Positions 1 through 6,929 of a stretch of 17,168 nucleotides of DNA are shown here, piece after piece. The translations under genes were made by a program, and so were the position numbers. The notes beneath the pieces were generated by a model that saw nothing but the letters and a program-made list of their open reading frames with translations, was not told where the DNA came from and did no database searches. The first letter of the stretch is position 1; each line of letters starts with the position of its first letter. The DNA comes from Oscillospiraceae bacterium. Lineage in GTDB: Bacteria > Bacillota > Clostridia > Oscillospirales > Oscillospiraceae. The stretch covers positions 1-17,168 of the forward strand of contig JAITEC010000115.1 in NCBI GenBank assembly GCA_031282225.1. Reading direction: 5' to 3'.

Positions 1-7
1 CCCTCCT
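1..7 (-). promoter_or_regulatory. Shine-Dalgarno of a gene beyond the left edge
   Basis: On the minus strand the bases AGGAGGG overlap the TAG stop of the permease gene. A strong ribosome-binding site placed at the end of znuB suggests that another gene starts within about 10 bases outside the window, translationally coupled to the zinc operon. A Fur/Zur-type repressor or another metal gene would be usual there, but the gene itself cannot be seen. Confidence 0.5.
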
Positions 8-815
8 ATCGGCGAAATAGCGCGCGCGCCCGCTTCGCCGCGAGTATCGCCGCGAGGCACGCCACGCCGAGCAGCACGATTGCCCCGCCCGGCTTCAGGC
101 GCGCGTAATAAGCCACGAACAGCCCGGCTACAGTGAACGCCGATGCAAAGCAGACCGCAGCCGCCACCGTCCGCCTATAGCTGCTTCCCACCTGCAGCGC
201 GCAGGCGACAGGCACCACCATCATCGACGACACTATGAGCGCGCCGACTGTCCGCGCGGCAACGGAGACCGTGGCCGCCGTGAGTATCGTAAATATAAAG
301 CTGACAGCCCGCACCGGGACGCCGGCCAGGCGAGCCCCGCGCTCGTCCAAGGCGATGTAGAACAGCTCCTTGTACATGAGCGCGAACGCCAGCAGGACGG
401 CGCAGCAGACGCCCGTAACCAGTTTCATCTCGAAGCTGCTGATGGAGACGATGCTGCCGAATAAAAAGCTGTTGAAATTTGCCGCGTTCTTCACGAATCC
501 TGAGAGCACCCCGGCGAGCCCGACGCCTGCCGACATGATTATGGCTATGGACATCTCCGCGAACTTCGTGATGCGCTTGCGTATCGCCTCAATGCCAAGG
601 GCGGCGGCTATGCACAACGCGCCGGCGCCCACAACCGGGTTTATCCCCGCTATCAGGCCGGCGGCCACGCCCGCCAGAGACGAGTGCGACAGCGCGTCGC
701 CAATCATGGACAGCCGCCGGAGAACCATCACCAGGCCTATGCATGGGATGACTACGGCAAGCATTATGCCTACGATGAATGCCCGACGCATGAAATCATA
801 TCGAAGTATTTCCAC
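6..815 (-). CDS. znuB: Zinc ABC transporter, membrane permease (ZnuB/AdcB type)
   Basis: Integral-membrane subunit of a cluster A-1 (ABC-3 family) metal importer, 269 aa, the usual length for the family. The protein is a series of hydrophobic segments (about seven or eight likely helices). Near the N-terminus it has the family hallmark RRLSMIGDALSHSSLAG (about residues 33-49), a conserved loop of ZnuB/MntB permeases. It should form the channel through which the metal delivered by the lipoprotein ZnuA enters, driven by ZnuC. The start is a GTG at 815, preceded by GGGGAG six bases away; the gene starts inside the end of znuC (20-bp overlap), which points to translational coupling. The metal cannot be read from the permease alone; zinc is inferred from the histidine-rich ZnuA. 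Manganese or iron is the alternative. Confidence 0.92.
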   Translation of the reverse strand: MEILRYDFMRRAFIVGIMLAVVIPCIGLVMVLRRLSMIGDALSHSSLAGVAAGLIAGINPVVGAGALCIAAALGIEAIRKRITKFAEMSIAIIMSAGVGLAGVLSGFVKNAANFNSFLFGSIVSISSFEMKLVTGVCCAVLLAFALMYKELFYIALDERGARLAGVPVRAVSFIFTILTAATVSVAARTVGALIVSSMMVVPVACALQVGSSYRRTVAAAVCFASAFTVAGLFVAYYARLKPGGAIVLLGVACLAAILAAKRARALFRR

Positions 816-1509
816 TTTGTTCTCCCCGTAATATAGGCGAGCCGATCTCCTTCAGCGAACCGTATTCCAAGAGCAGCGTCCTCGCGGCGCAAGAGGCCGC
901 CCTTGCCGTGTCGTGCGTGACCATCACCGCCGCTATCTTGCCCTCGGAGCACATCTTGGCAAGCAGCGCGAACAGCGAGTCGGCCGTGTCGTTGTCCACG
1001 CCGTTTGTAGGCTCGTCGAGCACGAGCAGTTCCGGTTCGCCCACGAGTACGCGGGCGAGCATGACGCGCTGGCGCTGCCCTCCCGACATACTGCCTAGCA
1101 TCCGTTTGGCATATCGCTCCATGCCCACGCGCGCGAGAGCGCCGAGCGCCGCCTCCCTGTGCCGTTTTTTCACGGGGCGCAGCGGCCCTATTTGCGCGTA
1201 TAGGTTGGCAGTAACTACCTCCTCGGCTGTCGCCGGAAAATCGGCACCGGATTTCAAGCCGTCCTGCGCCAGGTACCCGAGCCTATGCCACTGTTTGAAA
1301 TCGCTGATATCCTGTCCGAAAAGACGTATGCCCCCCGAGCGAGGCGCGAGCTCTCCGAGCAAGAGGCGCAGCAGCGTGCTCTTGCCGGAGCCGTTCATGC
1401 CGGTGAGCGCAACAAATTCCCCGCTGCACACAGTCAAGTTCAGGCGAGAGAATATGGTCTCGTCTCCGTATCGATAGCTCAGGTTTTCCGTGTGGACTAT
1501 CTCGGACAT
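796..1509 (-). CDS. znuC: Zinc ABC transporter, ATP-binding protein (ZnuC/AdcC type)
   Basis: Cytoplasmic ATPase of the metal importer, 237 aa. All ABC motifs are present in order: Walker A GMNGSGKST (about 37-45), Q-loop glutamine in YLAQDG (about Q82), signature SMSGGQRQR (140-148), Walker B LLVLDEPT (161-168) and H-loop MVTHD (H199). It should hydrolyse ATP to power the ZnuB permease. The ATG at 1509 has an AGAGG ribosome-binding site six bases upstream. It lies 32 bp after the znuA stop and runs 20 bp into znuB, so the three genes form one operon read leftward. Nothing in the protein looks damaged or truncated. Confidence 0.94.
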   Translation of the reverse strand: MSEIVHTENLSYRYGDETIFSRLNLTVCSGEFVALTGMNGSGKSTLLRLLLGELAPRSGGIRLFGQDISDFKQWHRLGYLAQDGLKSGADFPATAEEVVTANLYAQIGPLRPVKKRHREAALGALARVGMERYAKRMLGSMSGGQRQRVMLARVLVGEPELLVLDEPTNGVDNDTADSLFALLAKMCSEGKIAAVMVTHDTARAASCAARTLLLEYGSLKEIGSPILRGEQSGNTSI

Positions 1510-1541
1510 AGTAGACCTCTCACAACTTGTGCGCTACGCGA

Positions 1542-2597
1542 TCATCCCAGGGCGCGGATAAGCGCGGCCAAGTTTGAGCGCATTACCGCGAAATAATCGT
1601 CCCCGCCGCCCGAATCGTCGTCGCCGGGTCCCTCGAACGGGTTGAGCACGTCGGTCTGCGCGCCGACAGCCTCGGCGATGGTCTCGGCGACCTTGGGGCT
1701 GACGAGTTCCTCAAAGAATATTACCTTGATATCGCGCTGCGCGGCAAACTCTATTATCTCCGCCATGCGCGCGGGGTCGGGCTCGGAATCGGGCGACAGA
1801 CCTTCTATTGGCACTTGGTTTAGCCCATAAGCCGCGCACAGGTACCCGAATGCCTCGTGCGCAACTATGATGTCCCGCCCGGAAAACGCCGCCAACGCGT
1901 CTGAGAACTCGCCGTCAAGTTCGTCTAGCTGCGCGGCGTATTTATTGTAGTTCGCGTCGTAAACTGCGGCGCCCTCTGGATCCGCTTTTTTGAAGGCGTC
2001 CCTTATATTTAGCATCTCCGTCTTGGCGCGCTGCGGATCGAGCCACACGTGCGGGTCAAATTCGCCGTCCTCGTGGTCGTCCTCGTGGTCGCCTTCTTCC
2101 TCTTCCTCTTCCTCTTCTCCGTGGTCGTCCCCGTGGTCGTCGTGCCCCTCCATGAGCGGTATGCCGGCGGAGGCCTCAACGGCGACAAGCCCCGGGTTTT
2201 GCAGGGACTCCAATATGTCCTCCGCCCAGTGCTCCATGCCGGCGCCGTTGTATATGAAGACATCGGCGCTCTCCAGGCCCACCATGTCCGCAGCGCCGGG
2301 TTCCCAGTCGTGGGGCTCGACGCCGGCAGGAACCATGTTTACGGCATTTACGCGCTCCCCGCCGATTTTTACGGCGAAATCGTACATCGGATAGAAGCTG
2401 GCGTACACGGACAGCGGTCCTTGACGCGCGCCTTCCGGCGAGGGCGTCCCCTCCGGCTGGGACTGCTGTCCTCCTGCGCACCCGGCGAGCAGCGCGGGCG
2501 CGAGCAATAACGCTATAAGTATACGGCAAATCCCCCGCGATTGCAATACCCCTTCGTTCCGGCGCCATAATCCCGCGATGTGTCCTTTGTTTCTCAT
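1542..2597 (-). CDS. znuA: Zinc-binding lipoprotein of ABC transporter (ZnuA/AdcA type)
   Basis: Extracytoplasmic solute-binding protein of the cluster A-1 family, 351 aa. It has a lipoprotein signal: basic start, hydrophobic stretch and lipobox LLAGC with the lipidated Cys at residue 40. Likely metal ligands are H96 (EPHDWEP), H183 (DPHVWLDP), H247 (VAHEAFGY) and an acidic residue near D316. Histidine rather than glutamate at the third position favours zinc over manganese. Residues 152-178 form a charged loop of His, Asp and Glu with a run of eight Glu, the flexible zinc-capturing loop known in ZnuA/AdcA proteins. The ATG at 2597 has GGAGGAG ten bases upstream. It is the first gene of znuA-znuC-znuB behind a strong promoter with a palindrome at +1, so repression by a metal sensor is likely. 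Manganese specificity cannot be fully excluded. Confidence 0.92.
   Translation of the reverse strand: MRNKGHIAGLWRRNEGVLQSRGICRILIALLLAPALLAGCAGGQQSQPEGTPSPEGARQGPLSVYASFYPMYDFAVKIGGERVNAVNMVPAGVEPHDWEPGAADMVGLESADVFIYNGAGMEHWAEDILESLQNPGLVAVEASAGIPLMEGHDDHGDDHGEEEEEEEEGDHEDDHEDGEFDPHVWLDPQRAKTEMLNIRDAFKKADPEGAAVYDANYNKYAAQLDELDGEFSDALAAFSGRDIIVAHEAFGYLCAAYGLNQVPIEGLSPDSEPDPARMAEIIEFAAQRDIKVIFFEELVSPKVAETIAEAVGAQTDVLNPFEGPGDDDSGGGDDYFAVMRSNLAALIRALG
2050..2150 (-). repeat. Acidic/His-rich low-complexity tract inside znuA
   Basis: This stretch encodes the metal-capturing loop. Read on the coding strand it has two short repeats of GACCACGAGGAC type (Asp-His-Glu-Asp) and, in the middle, about four copies of the hexamer GAGGAA giving eight consecutive Glu codons. 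Because the unit is a multiple of three, replication slippage would change loop length without breaking the frame. Confidence 0.8.
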
Positions 2598-2628
2598 AAT
2601 GCCCGGTCTCCTCCATACAGATTATATT

Positions 2629-2643
2629 TGCGAACAATTCGCA
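2629..2643. promoter_or_regulatory. Palindrome at the znuA transcription start, candidate operator
   Basis: A perfect 6-3-6 inverted repeat, TGCGAA-CAA-TTCGCA on the plus strand. It begins about 10 bases downstream of the znuA -10 box and therefore covers roughly +3 to +18 of the mRNA. A repressor bound here would block the promoter, and a metal sensor is expected for a znu operon. The motif does not match the Bacillus Zur consensus or the Gram-positive LexA box as I know them, so the binding protein is unidentified. Confidence 0.5.
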
Positions 2644-2652
2644 TTGACGTGC

Positions 2653-2681
2653 ATTATAATCATTCATAGCCGGTCTGTCAA
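2653..2681 (-). promoter_or_regulatory. Vegetative (sigma-A) promoter of znuACB
   Basis: On the minus strand there is a perfect -35 TTGACA (2681-2676), a 17-bp spacer and a perfect -10 TATAAT (2658-2653). Transcription should start near 2646, about 49 bases before the znuA ATG. Such a strong promoter normally needs a repressor, which fits the palindrome placed directly downstream. Confidence 0.88.
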
Positions 2682-2706
2682 TAGTAGGGGGGCGCCTGTT
2701 TGTAAA

Positions 2707-2732
2707 GTTTGACTTATATGTTTGACTTATAT
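2707..2732 (+). repeat. Tandem 13-bp direct repeat over the nox -35 region
   Basis: GTTTGACTTATAT occurs twice head to tail with no spacer (2707-2719 and 2720-2732). The second copy supplies the -35 box TTGACT of the nox promoter; the first contains the same hexamer but has no -10 at a useful distance. It could be a two-site operator for a regulator, or a simple duplication. Confidence 0.75.
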
Positions 2733-2750
2733 TCCCCAAAGTGCTAAAAT
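2722..2750 (+). promoter_or_regulatory. Promoter of the NADH oxidase gene
   Basis: The -35 is TTGACT (2722-2727), followed by a 17-bp spacer and the -10 TAAAAT (2745-2750): five of six matches at each box with ideal spacing. Transcription should start near 2757, so the mRNA would begin directly with the hairpin at 2759. The divergent znuA promoter lies only about 40 bp away, so a regulator bound in between could affect both. Confidence 0.75.
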
Positions 2751-2758
2751 TATGCATA

Positions 2759-2786
2759 GGGAGGGTGCCATTGCGGCACCGCTCCC
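2759..2786 (+). ncRNA. 5'-terminal hairpin of the nox mRNA leader
   Basis: An 11-bp stem with arms GGGAG-GGTGCC (2759-2769) and GGCACC-G-CTCCC (2775-2786), a single bulged G and a 5-base loop. It sits at the predicted extreme 5' end of the transcript, about 15 bases before the ribosome-binding site. It has no following U-run, so it is more likely an mRNA-stabilising 5' hairpin than a terminator. It is part of the leader, not a separate RNA gene. Confidence 0.6.
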
Positions 2787-2813
2787 AGAACACATAATTG
2801 TAGGAGGAATACC

Positions 2814-4145
2814 ATGGGCAAGATACTGCTTATAGGCGCAAATCACGCGGGGACGGCGGCGGCGAACACCATATTGGACAACTACCCGGACAATGAGCTG
2901 ACAATAATCGACAGGAACGACAACATAAGCTACCTGGGCTGCGGGACGGCGCTGTGGATAGGGAGACAGATACAAGGATCCGAGGGGTTGTTCTACTCGT
3001 CGGCGCAGGCGCTTGAGGCAAAGGGCGCGCGAGTGTACATGGAGACCGAGGCCGCATCGATAGATTTCGACGCCAAGATCGCCTCGGCAAGGACGAAGGG
3101 CGGAGAGACGCTGAGCCTTAGCTACGATAAACTCATACTTGCCACGGGTTCCGCGCCAATAATGCCCAATATCCCCGGCATGGAGCTTGCCAACATCCAG
3201 TCCGTAAAGCTGTTTCAGGACGGCCGCCGCGCGAACGAGCTGCTGGATTTGCCGGAGATACGCACGGTCGCCGTAGTTGGCGCGGGCTACATAGGCGTGG
3301 AGCTCGCCGAGGCCGTGAGGCGGCGCGGACGGCGCGCGCTCCTGTTTGAGGCCGAGAGCACGTCGCTCGCCTCGTACTACGACCCCCTCATGACGGCGGA
3401 AATGGACAAAATACTCGCCGACAACGGCGTGGAACTGCATTTCGGAGAGAAGGTGCAGTCATTTAAAGGTACCGGGAAAGTGGAGGGGCTCGTAACGGAC
3501 AAGGGCGAGTATCAAGTGGACATGGTCATTATGGCTATCGGGTTTAGGCCGAATGCGGCCATTGCCTCCGGGCGGCTCGACACGATAGGCAACGGAGCGA
3601 TAGCCGTGGACGTACGGGGGCGGGCTAGCCTGCCGGACGTGTACGCCATAGGCGACTGCGCGAGCGTGTACTCAAACGCGCTGCGCGGCTGGACGTATAT
3701 TGCGCTGGCGACAAACGCCGTGCGCAGCGGCATAGTGGCGGCACACAACGCGTGCGGCACGGTTTTGGAGTCTCCCGGGGTGCAAGGCTCAAACGGGATA
3801 AGCATATTCGGGTACAACATGGTCTCAACCGGGCTTTGCGAAAAAGCCGCCGCAAAAGCGGGCTTCAAGCCGCTTGTGACCGATTTCGCGGCGCTCCAGA
3901 AACCAGCTTTTATGCCCGATAACCACGAGGTGAAAATACGCATAGTCTACGACGCGGATACGCGGCGCGTGCTCGGGGCGCAACTTGCCTCTTTTGAGAA
4001 CATCTCCATGTGCATACATATGTTCTCCCTCGCAATTGAGGACGGCGCCACAATAGACAGTCTAAAGCTGCTGGACATCTTCTTCCTCCCGCACTTCAAC
4101 CAGCCTTACAACTACATAACGATGGCGGCCCTCGGCGCGAAATAA
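2814..4145 (+). CDS. nox: Water-forming NADH oxidase (Nox)
   Basis: A 443-aa flavoprotein disulfide reductase-fold enzyme expected to reduce O2 to water with NADH, cytoplasmic. The N-terminal FAD site is IGANHAG (7-13) with the conserved His11. The redox cysteine that cycles as Cys-sulfenic acid is C43 in YLGCGTALWIG. NAD binds at VVGAGYIGVE (154-163) and the second FAD motif is YAIGDC (277-282). The C-terminal dimer domain ends in FLPHFNQPYNYITMAALGA, nearly identical to what I recall of streptococcal NoxE. CoA-disulfide reductase and NADH peroxidase share the fold, but the C43 context and the C-terminus fit water-forming oxidase best. The ATG at 2814 has AGGAGG six bases upstream. In an anaerobe its role would be oxygen removal and NAD+ regeneration; it is a single-gene unit. 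Confidence 0.92.
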   Translation: MGKILLIGANHAGTAAANTILDNYPDNELTIIDRNDNISYLGCGTALWIGRQIQGSEGLFYSSAQALEAKGARVYMETEAASIDFDAKIASARTKGGETLSLSYDKLILATGSAPIMPNIPGMELANIQSVKLFQDGRRANELLDLPEIRTVAVVGAGYIGVELAEAVRRRGRRALLFEAESTSLASYYDPLMTAEMDKILADNGVELHFGEKVQSFKGTGKVEGLVTDKGEYQVDMVIMAIGFRPNAAIASGRLDTIGNGAIAVDVRGRASLPDVYAIGDCASVYSNALRGWTYIALATNAVRSGIVAAHNACGTVLESPGVQGSNGISIFGYNMVSTGLCEKAAAKAGFKPLVTDFAALQKPAFMPDNHEVKIRIVYDADTRRVLGAQLASFENISMCIHMFSLAIEDGATIDSLKLLDIFFLPHFNQPYNYITMAALGAK

Positions 4146-4160
4146 GGGGGAGGCCGGCTC

Positions 4161-4874
4161 TCAGCCTATTTTGTTCCACAGGAACATGGCGCCGTCGCCG
4201 GCATCGTACAGTTGCGCGGGGATGGGGAAGTCGGGCGGCATGTCACGGCCGTCGACCTCTCCGTCCAGGACGCGGCGCGCGCCGCGGACGAGATTGCCCG
4301 GCGTGTCCGGCCCCAGAGGGAAGGGGCCGTGCGCCGGGTATACCTCGTCGAACGCGCCTTTCATGGAGTCGAGTTTTTTGAGGCTGAGTTCCAGTGCCTG
4401 CAGGCTTCGCACCTCGCTGAAGATGAATATCGGCGTTGCGGAGACGCTGTCCCCCGCGACGAGTATCCTGTTTGAGCGGTCGAGCAGGGCTATGCTGCCG
4501 GGCGTGTGCCCCGGGATATGCACGACCTCGAAGCGCCTGCCGCCTATGTCTATTGTGTCGCCGTCCCACAGCGGCGCAACCCTGCTGCCGGGCGCCGCGC
4601 TTTTGAAGTAAAATGAGAACTCGGACGGGTGCATGTGCGCCACGTCGAACAGTGCGTTGCCCCCCGTGTGGTCGCCGTCCGCGTGCGTGTTCACAAGCGT
4701 GACGGGCAGGTCCGTCAATCCCTCAACGACCTGCCTTATGTCGCCGTTGCCAAAGCCCGTGTCCACAAGGAGCGCCTTTTCGCTCCCGGCGAACAGCAGC
4801 GCCCTCACGCCGTTGTCCTCTATCCTCCAGCTGCCGCGGCCGATCTCCACCGCCTCATATACGCTATTTTCCAC
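4161..4874 (-). CDS. MBL-fold metallo-hydrolase of unknown substrate
   Basis: A 237-aa metallo-beta-lactamase-fold protein, complete, no signal peptide, so probably cytoplasmic. Metal-binding motifs are THADGDHTGG (H64, D66, D68, H69), IPGHTPGS (H123), AGDS (D142) and YPAHGP (H182). The second histidine of the usual HxHxDH motif is an aspartate (HxDxDH). The other ligands are intact, so it is probably active, perhaps with altered metal preference. Family members hydrolyse thioesters, lactones, phosphodiesters or beta-lactams; nothing here decides among them. The start is a GTG at 4874 with GGAGGGG five bases upstream. It converges on nox (15 bp between the stops) and diverges from spoIVA, so it is probably transcribed alone. 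Confidence 0.85.
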   Translation of the reverse strand: MENSVYEAVEIGRGSWRIEDNGVRALLFAGSEKALLVDTGFGNGDIRQVVEGLTDLPVTLVNTHADGDHTGGNALFDVAHMHPSEFSFYFKSAAPGSRVAPLWDGDTIDIGGRRFEVVHIPGHTPGSIALLDRSNRILVAGDSVSATPIFIFSEVRSLQALELSLKKLDSMKGAFDEVYPAHGPFPLGPDTPGNLVRGARRVLDGEVDGRDMPPDFPIPAQLYDAGDGAMFLWNKIG

Positions 4875-4907
4875 AATAACCCCTCCGATTCAAATAATTG
4901 TGTCCCA

Positions 4908-4936
4908 ATTATAAATCCGCGCGGGAAAAAATACAA
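4908..4936 (-). promoter_or_regulatory. Probable promoter of the MBL-fold gene
   Basis: On the minus strand there is a perfect -10 TATAAT (4913-4908), 17 bp downstream of a weak -35 TTGTAT (4936-4931). The predicted start would leave a short leader of about 27 bases before the GTG at 4874. The weak -35 keeps confidence moderate. Confidence 0.45.
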
Positions 4937-4968
4937 TGCATGAATTACAACTCGGTCGTTACCGAAAC

Positions 4969-4997
4969 GCATATTTTCAGGCTTATCCTCATACACA
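4969..4997 (+). promoter_or_regulatory. Sigma-E sporulation promoter of spoIVA
   Basis: The -35 GCATATT (4969-4975) matches the Bacillus sigma-E pattern KMATATW at every position. After a 14-bp spacer, the -10 CATACACA (4990-4997) matches CATACAHT at seven of eight. Predicted transcription start is near 5004, about 32 bases before the GTG of spoIVA. In Bacillus subtilis spoIVA is expressed in the mother cell under sigma-E, so the promoter class agrees with the gene it serves. Confidence 0.8.
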
Positions 4998-5035
4998 TTA
5001 GCAGGGACACTGATTTTGTGGGGGGGACTTGCAGC

Positions 5036-6514
5036 GTGAATGGACACGGCATATATGAGGATATAGCCAAGCGCACGGGAGGCGACATCTATATCGGGGT
5101 AGTCGGGCCGGTGCGCACCGGAAAATCGACGTTTATCAAACGGTTCATGGAGACGCTTGTCATTCCGAACATAGAAAACGTCTACACGCGGGAGCGCGCG
5201 CGCGACGAGCTACCGCAGAGCGGATCCGGACGCACTATAATGACAGCGGAGCCGAAATTCGTGCCGGAGGACGCGGTGGCCATATCGCTCGAGGGGGGCG
5301 CCAAGCTGACCGTGCGGCTCATCGATTGCGTGGGGTACATGGTGGACGGAGCGCTCGGGCAGACCGAGGACGGCAGCGAGCGCATGGTTACGACGCCGTG
5401 GTTCGACGCAGCTGTCCCAATAGCGGAAGCTGCGGAGGCGGGTACGCGCCGCGTCATTGCCGAGCACTCCACGATAGGCGTGGTTGTGACTACGGACGGA
5501 ACGGTGACGGACATCGCCAGGGAGGCTTACGAGGCGCCGGAGGCGCGCGTCGTGAGCGAGCTGCGCGAGATCGGCAAGCCGTTCGTGGTGGTAATCAACT
5601 CGGCCGACCCGCACTCTCCGCGAGCCGCCGCCCTGCGCGCGGAACTCGCGGAGAAATACGGCGCCGCGTGCGTAGTGAAGAACTGCGCGTACATGGGATA
5701 CGACGACATAACGGACATAATAAAGATTGCGCTGTACGAGTTTCCCGTGAGCGAGCTGGGGCTTTTTATGCCCACCTGGGTGGACGCGCTCCCGCAGGAC
5801 AACGCGGTAAAGCGCGCGCTATACGACGATATCAGAGCCGCCGCGTCATCCATGTCGCGCATTAGCGATGTCGAGGACGTCGTCCGCGAGATAGGGCTCT
5901 CCGAAAACGTGAGCTCGGCGGCGGTGCGCGAGATAGACCTGGGCACGGGCGCGGCGGCGGCCATCTTGGATATTCCTCGCGCCATATTCTACGCGACGCT
6001 GTGCGAGCGCTCCGGGCTGGAAGTGCGCGACGACGGCGATCTCGTGCGGCTGCTCACGGAACTTGCCGGAATCAAGCGCGAGTACGACAGGCTGGACGCC
6101 GCGCTGAGCGACGTGCGTGAGCGCGGCTACGGCATAGTTATGCCTACCCGCAGCGAGATGCTGCTCGAGGAGCCGGAGATCGTGCGCCAGGGGGGGCGGT
6201 ACGGGGTGAAACTCAAGGCGTCCGCGCCCTCCATTCACATGATACGGGCAAACGTAGAGACGGAGGTCTCGCCGGCGGTAGGCGGAGAGAGGGCATCAGA
6301 GGACGTTGTGAGCTTCCTGCTGCAGGAGTTCGAGGGAGACGTATCAAAGATATGGGAGTCCAATATATTCGGCAAGTCCCTCTACGACATAGCCAGCGAG
6401 GGGCTGCACGCCAAGATAAAGAAAATACCGGCCGATACGCAGGCAAAACTGCAGACAACGCTCCAGCGCATCATAAACGACGGATCCGGAGGCATAATAT
6501 GCATTATTCTGTAG
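5036..6514 (+). CDS. spoIVA: Stage IV sporulation protein A, spore coat scaffold ATPase
   Basis: SpoIVA is a mother-cell ATPase that polymerises on the forespore surface to form the basement layer of the spore coat. From the GTG at 5036 the product is 492 aa, the length I recall for the B. subtilis protein. Walker A, GPVRTGKST, places its lysine at residue 30 as in Bacillus. The N-terminal part AKRTGGDIY, the segment DELPQSGSGRTIMTAEPKF, TIGVVVTTDGT, and the C-terminal IINDGSGG followed by a short hydrophobic end are all family signatures. A run of seven G (5020-5026) serves as ribosome-binding site nine bases before the GTG. A longer frame opening at 4898 is rejected because it would start upstream of the sigma-E promoter. 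Monocistronic; a good marker that the organism forms endospores. Confidence 0.96.
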   Translation: MNGHGIYEDIAKRTGGDIYIGVVGPVRTGKSTFIKRFMETLVIPNIENVYTRERARDELPQSGSGRTIMTAEPKFVPEDAVAISLEGGAKLTVRLIDCVGYMVDGALGQTEDGSERMVTTPWFDAAVPIAEAAEAGTRRVIAEHSTIGVVVTTDGTVTDIAREAYEAPEARVVSELREIGKPFVVVINSADPHSPRAAALRAELAEKYGAACVVKNCAYMGYDDITDIIKIALYEFPVSELGLFMPTWVDALPQDNAVKRALYDDIRAAASSMSRISDVEDVVREIGLSENVSSAAVREIDLGTGAAAAILDIPRAIFYATLCERSGLEVRDDGDLVRLLTELAGIKREYDRLDAALSDVRERGYGIVMPTRSEMLLEEPEIVRQGGRYGVKLKASAPSIHMIRANVETEVSPAVGGERASEDVVSFLLQEFEGDVSKIWESNIFGKSLYDIASEGLHAKIKKIPADTQAKLQTTLQRIINDGSGGIICIIL

Positions 6515-6515
6515 C

Positions 6516-6538
6516 CGGACGTGGAGGCAGGGCGTCCG
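6516..6538 (+). terminator. Weak hairpin directly after spoIVA
   Basis: Arms CGGACG (6516-6521) and CGTCCG (6533-6538) pair perfectly over an 11-base loop, starting one base after the stop codon. It is not followed by a T-run, so intrinsic termination would be weak; it may simply protect the mRNA 3' end. Confidence 0.35.
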
Positions 6539-6750
6539 TTGGGAAAAATGTTCTATTACATTTTGTATAAATTTTTTGTTTGACTTTTCGACGACGGGGA
6601 ACAGGGAGGGGATTTTAAGAAATAACCTACACTTCGCACAAATCCGCGCGTAGAAATTTTGCGTTTTAGACAAAATTTTTCGTTACAAAACCGATGATTG
6701 GCGTTTATAGCGTCTGCTTGAACCCTATGGACGCATTAATCTACAGATAG

Positions 6751-6780
6751 TTATTCACATTTTCCACAGGGTTTTCCACA
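6751..6780 (+). promoter_or_regulatory. Cluster of three DnaA-box-like 9-mers
   Basis: TTATTCACA (6751-6759), TTTTCCACA (6760-6768) and TTTTCCACA (6772-6780) lie in the same orientation, each one mismatch from the DnaA box TTATCCACA, the first two directly adjacent. AT-rich DNA lies just to the left. Such arrays occur at replication origins and at DnaA-titrating or regulatory sites. No dnaA, dnaN, rpmH or gyr gene is in the window. Confidence 0.5.
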
Positions 6781-6827
6781 CTCCGCCGACTGGCTAGGTT
6801 CTAGGTTCCCGGCGCGGTTAATTTGCG

Positions 6828-6865
6828 AAAACCGAGGGCGCGCAAACGCGGTTTTTATGTTTGCG
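6828..6865. terminator. Overlapping inverted repeats, possible bidirectional terminator
   Basis: AAAACCG (6828-6834) pairs with CGGTTTT (6849-6855), giving an A-run on one side and a T-run on the other, the arrangement of a terminator usable from both strands. A second perfect repeat, CGCAAAC (6841-6847) with GTTTGCG (6859-6865), overlaps it and would compete. It lies between convergent genes, where a shared terminator is expected, but the loops are long. Confidence 0.4.
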
Positions 6866-6929
6866 GCGCACGGTTTCAGGCTGCCGGAACGCGTGGCCGA
6901 GCTTTTTTCGACAAGTGCGTCGCGCGCAA

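Noticed and set aside
2629..2643. LexA (SOS) box or Bacillus-type Zur box.
   Set aside because: The half-sites and spacing differ from both consensus sequences; it is left as an unassigned operator candidate.
4898..5035. A 46-residue N-terminal extension of spoIVA from a codon at 4898.
   Set aside because: It contains the sigma-E promoter, has no ribosome-binding site and would break the exact length and Walker A numbering match to SpoIVA.
6344..6673. A 109-codon minus-strand open frame overlapping the end of spoIVA and the AT-rich intergenic DNA.
   Set aside because: No ribosome-binding site, no recognisable motif, and more than half lies antisense to spoIVA, so it is likely chance.
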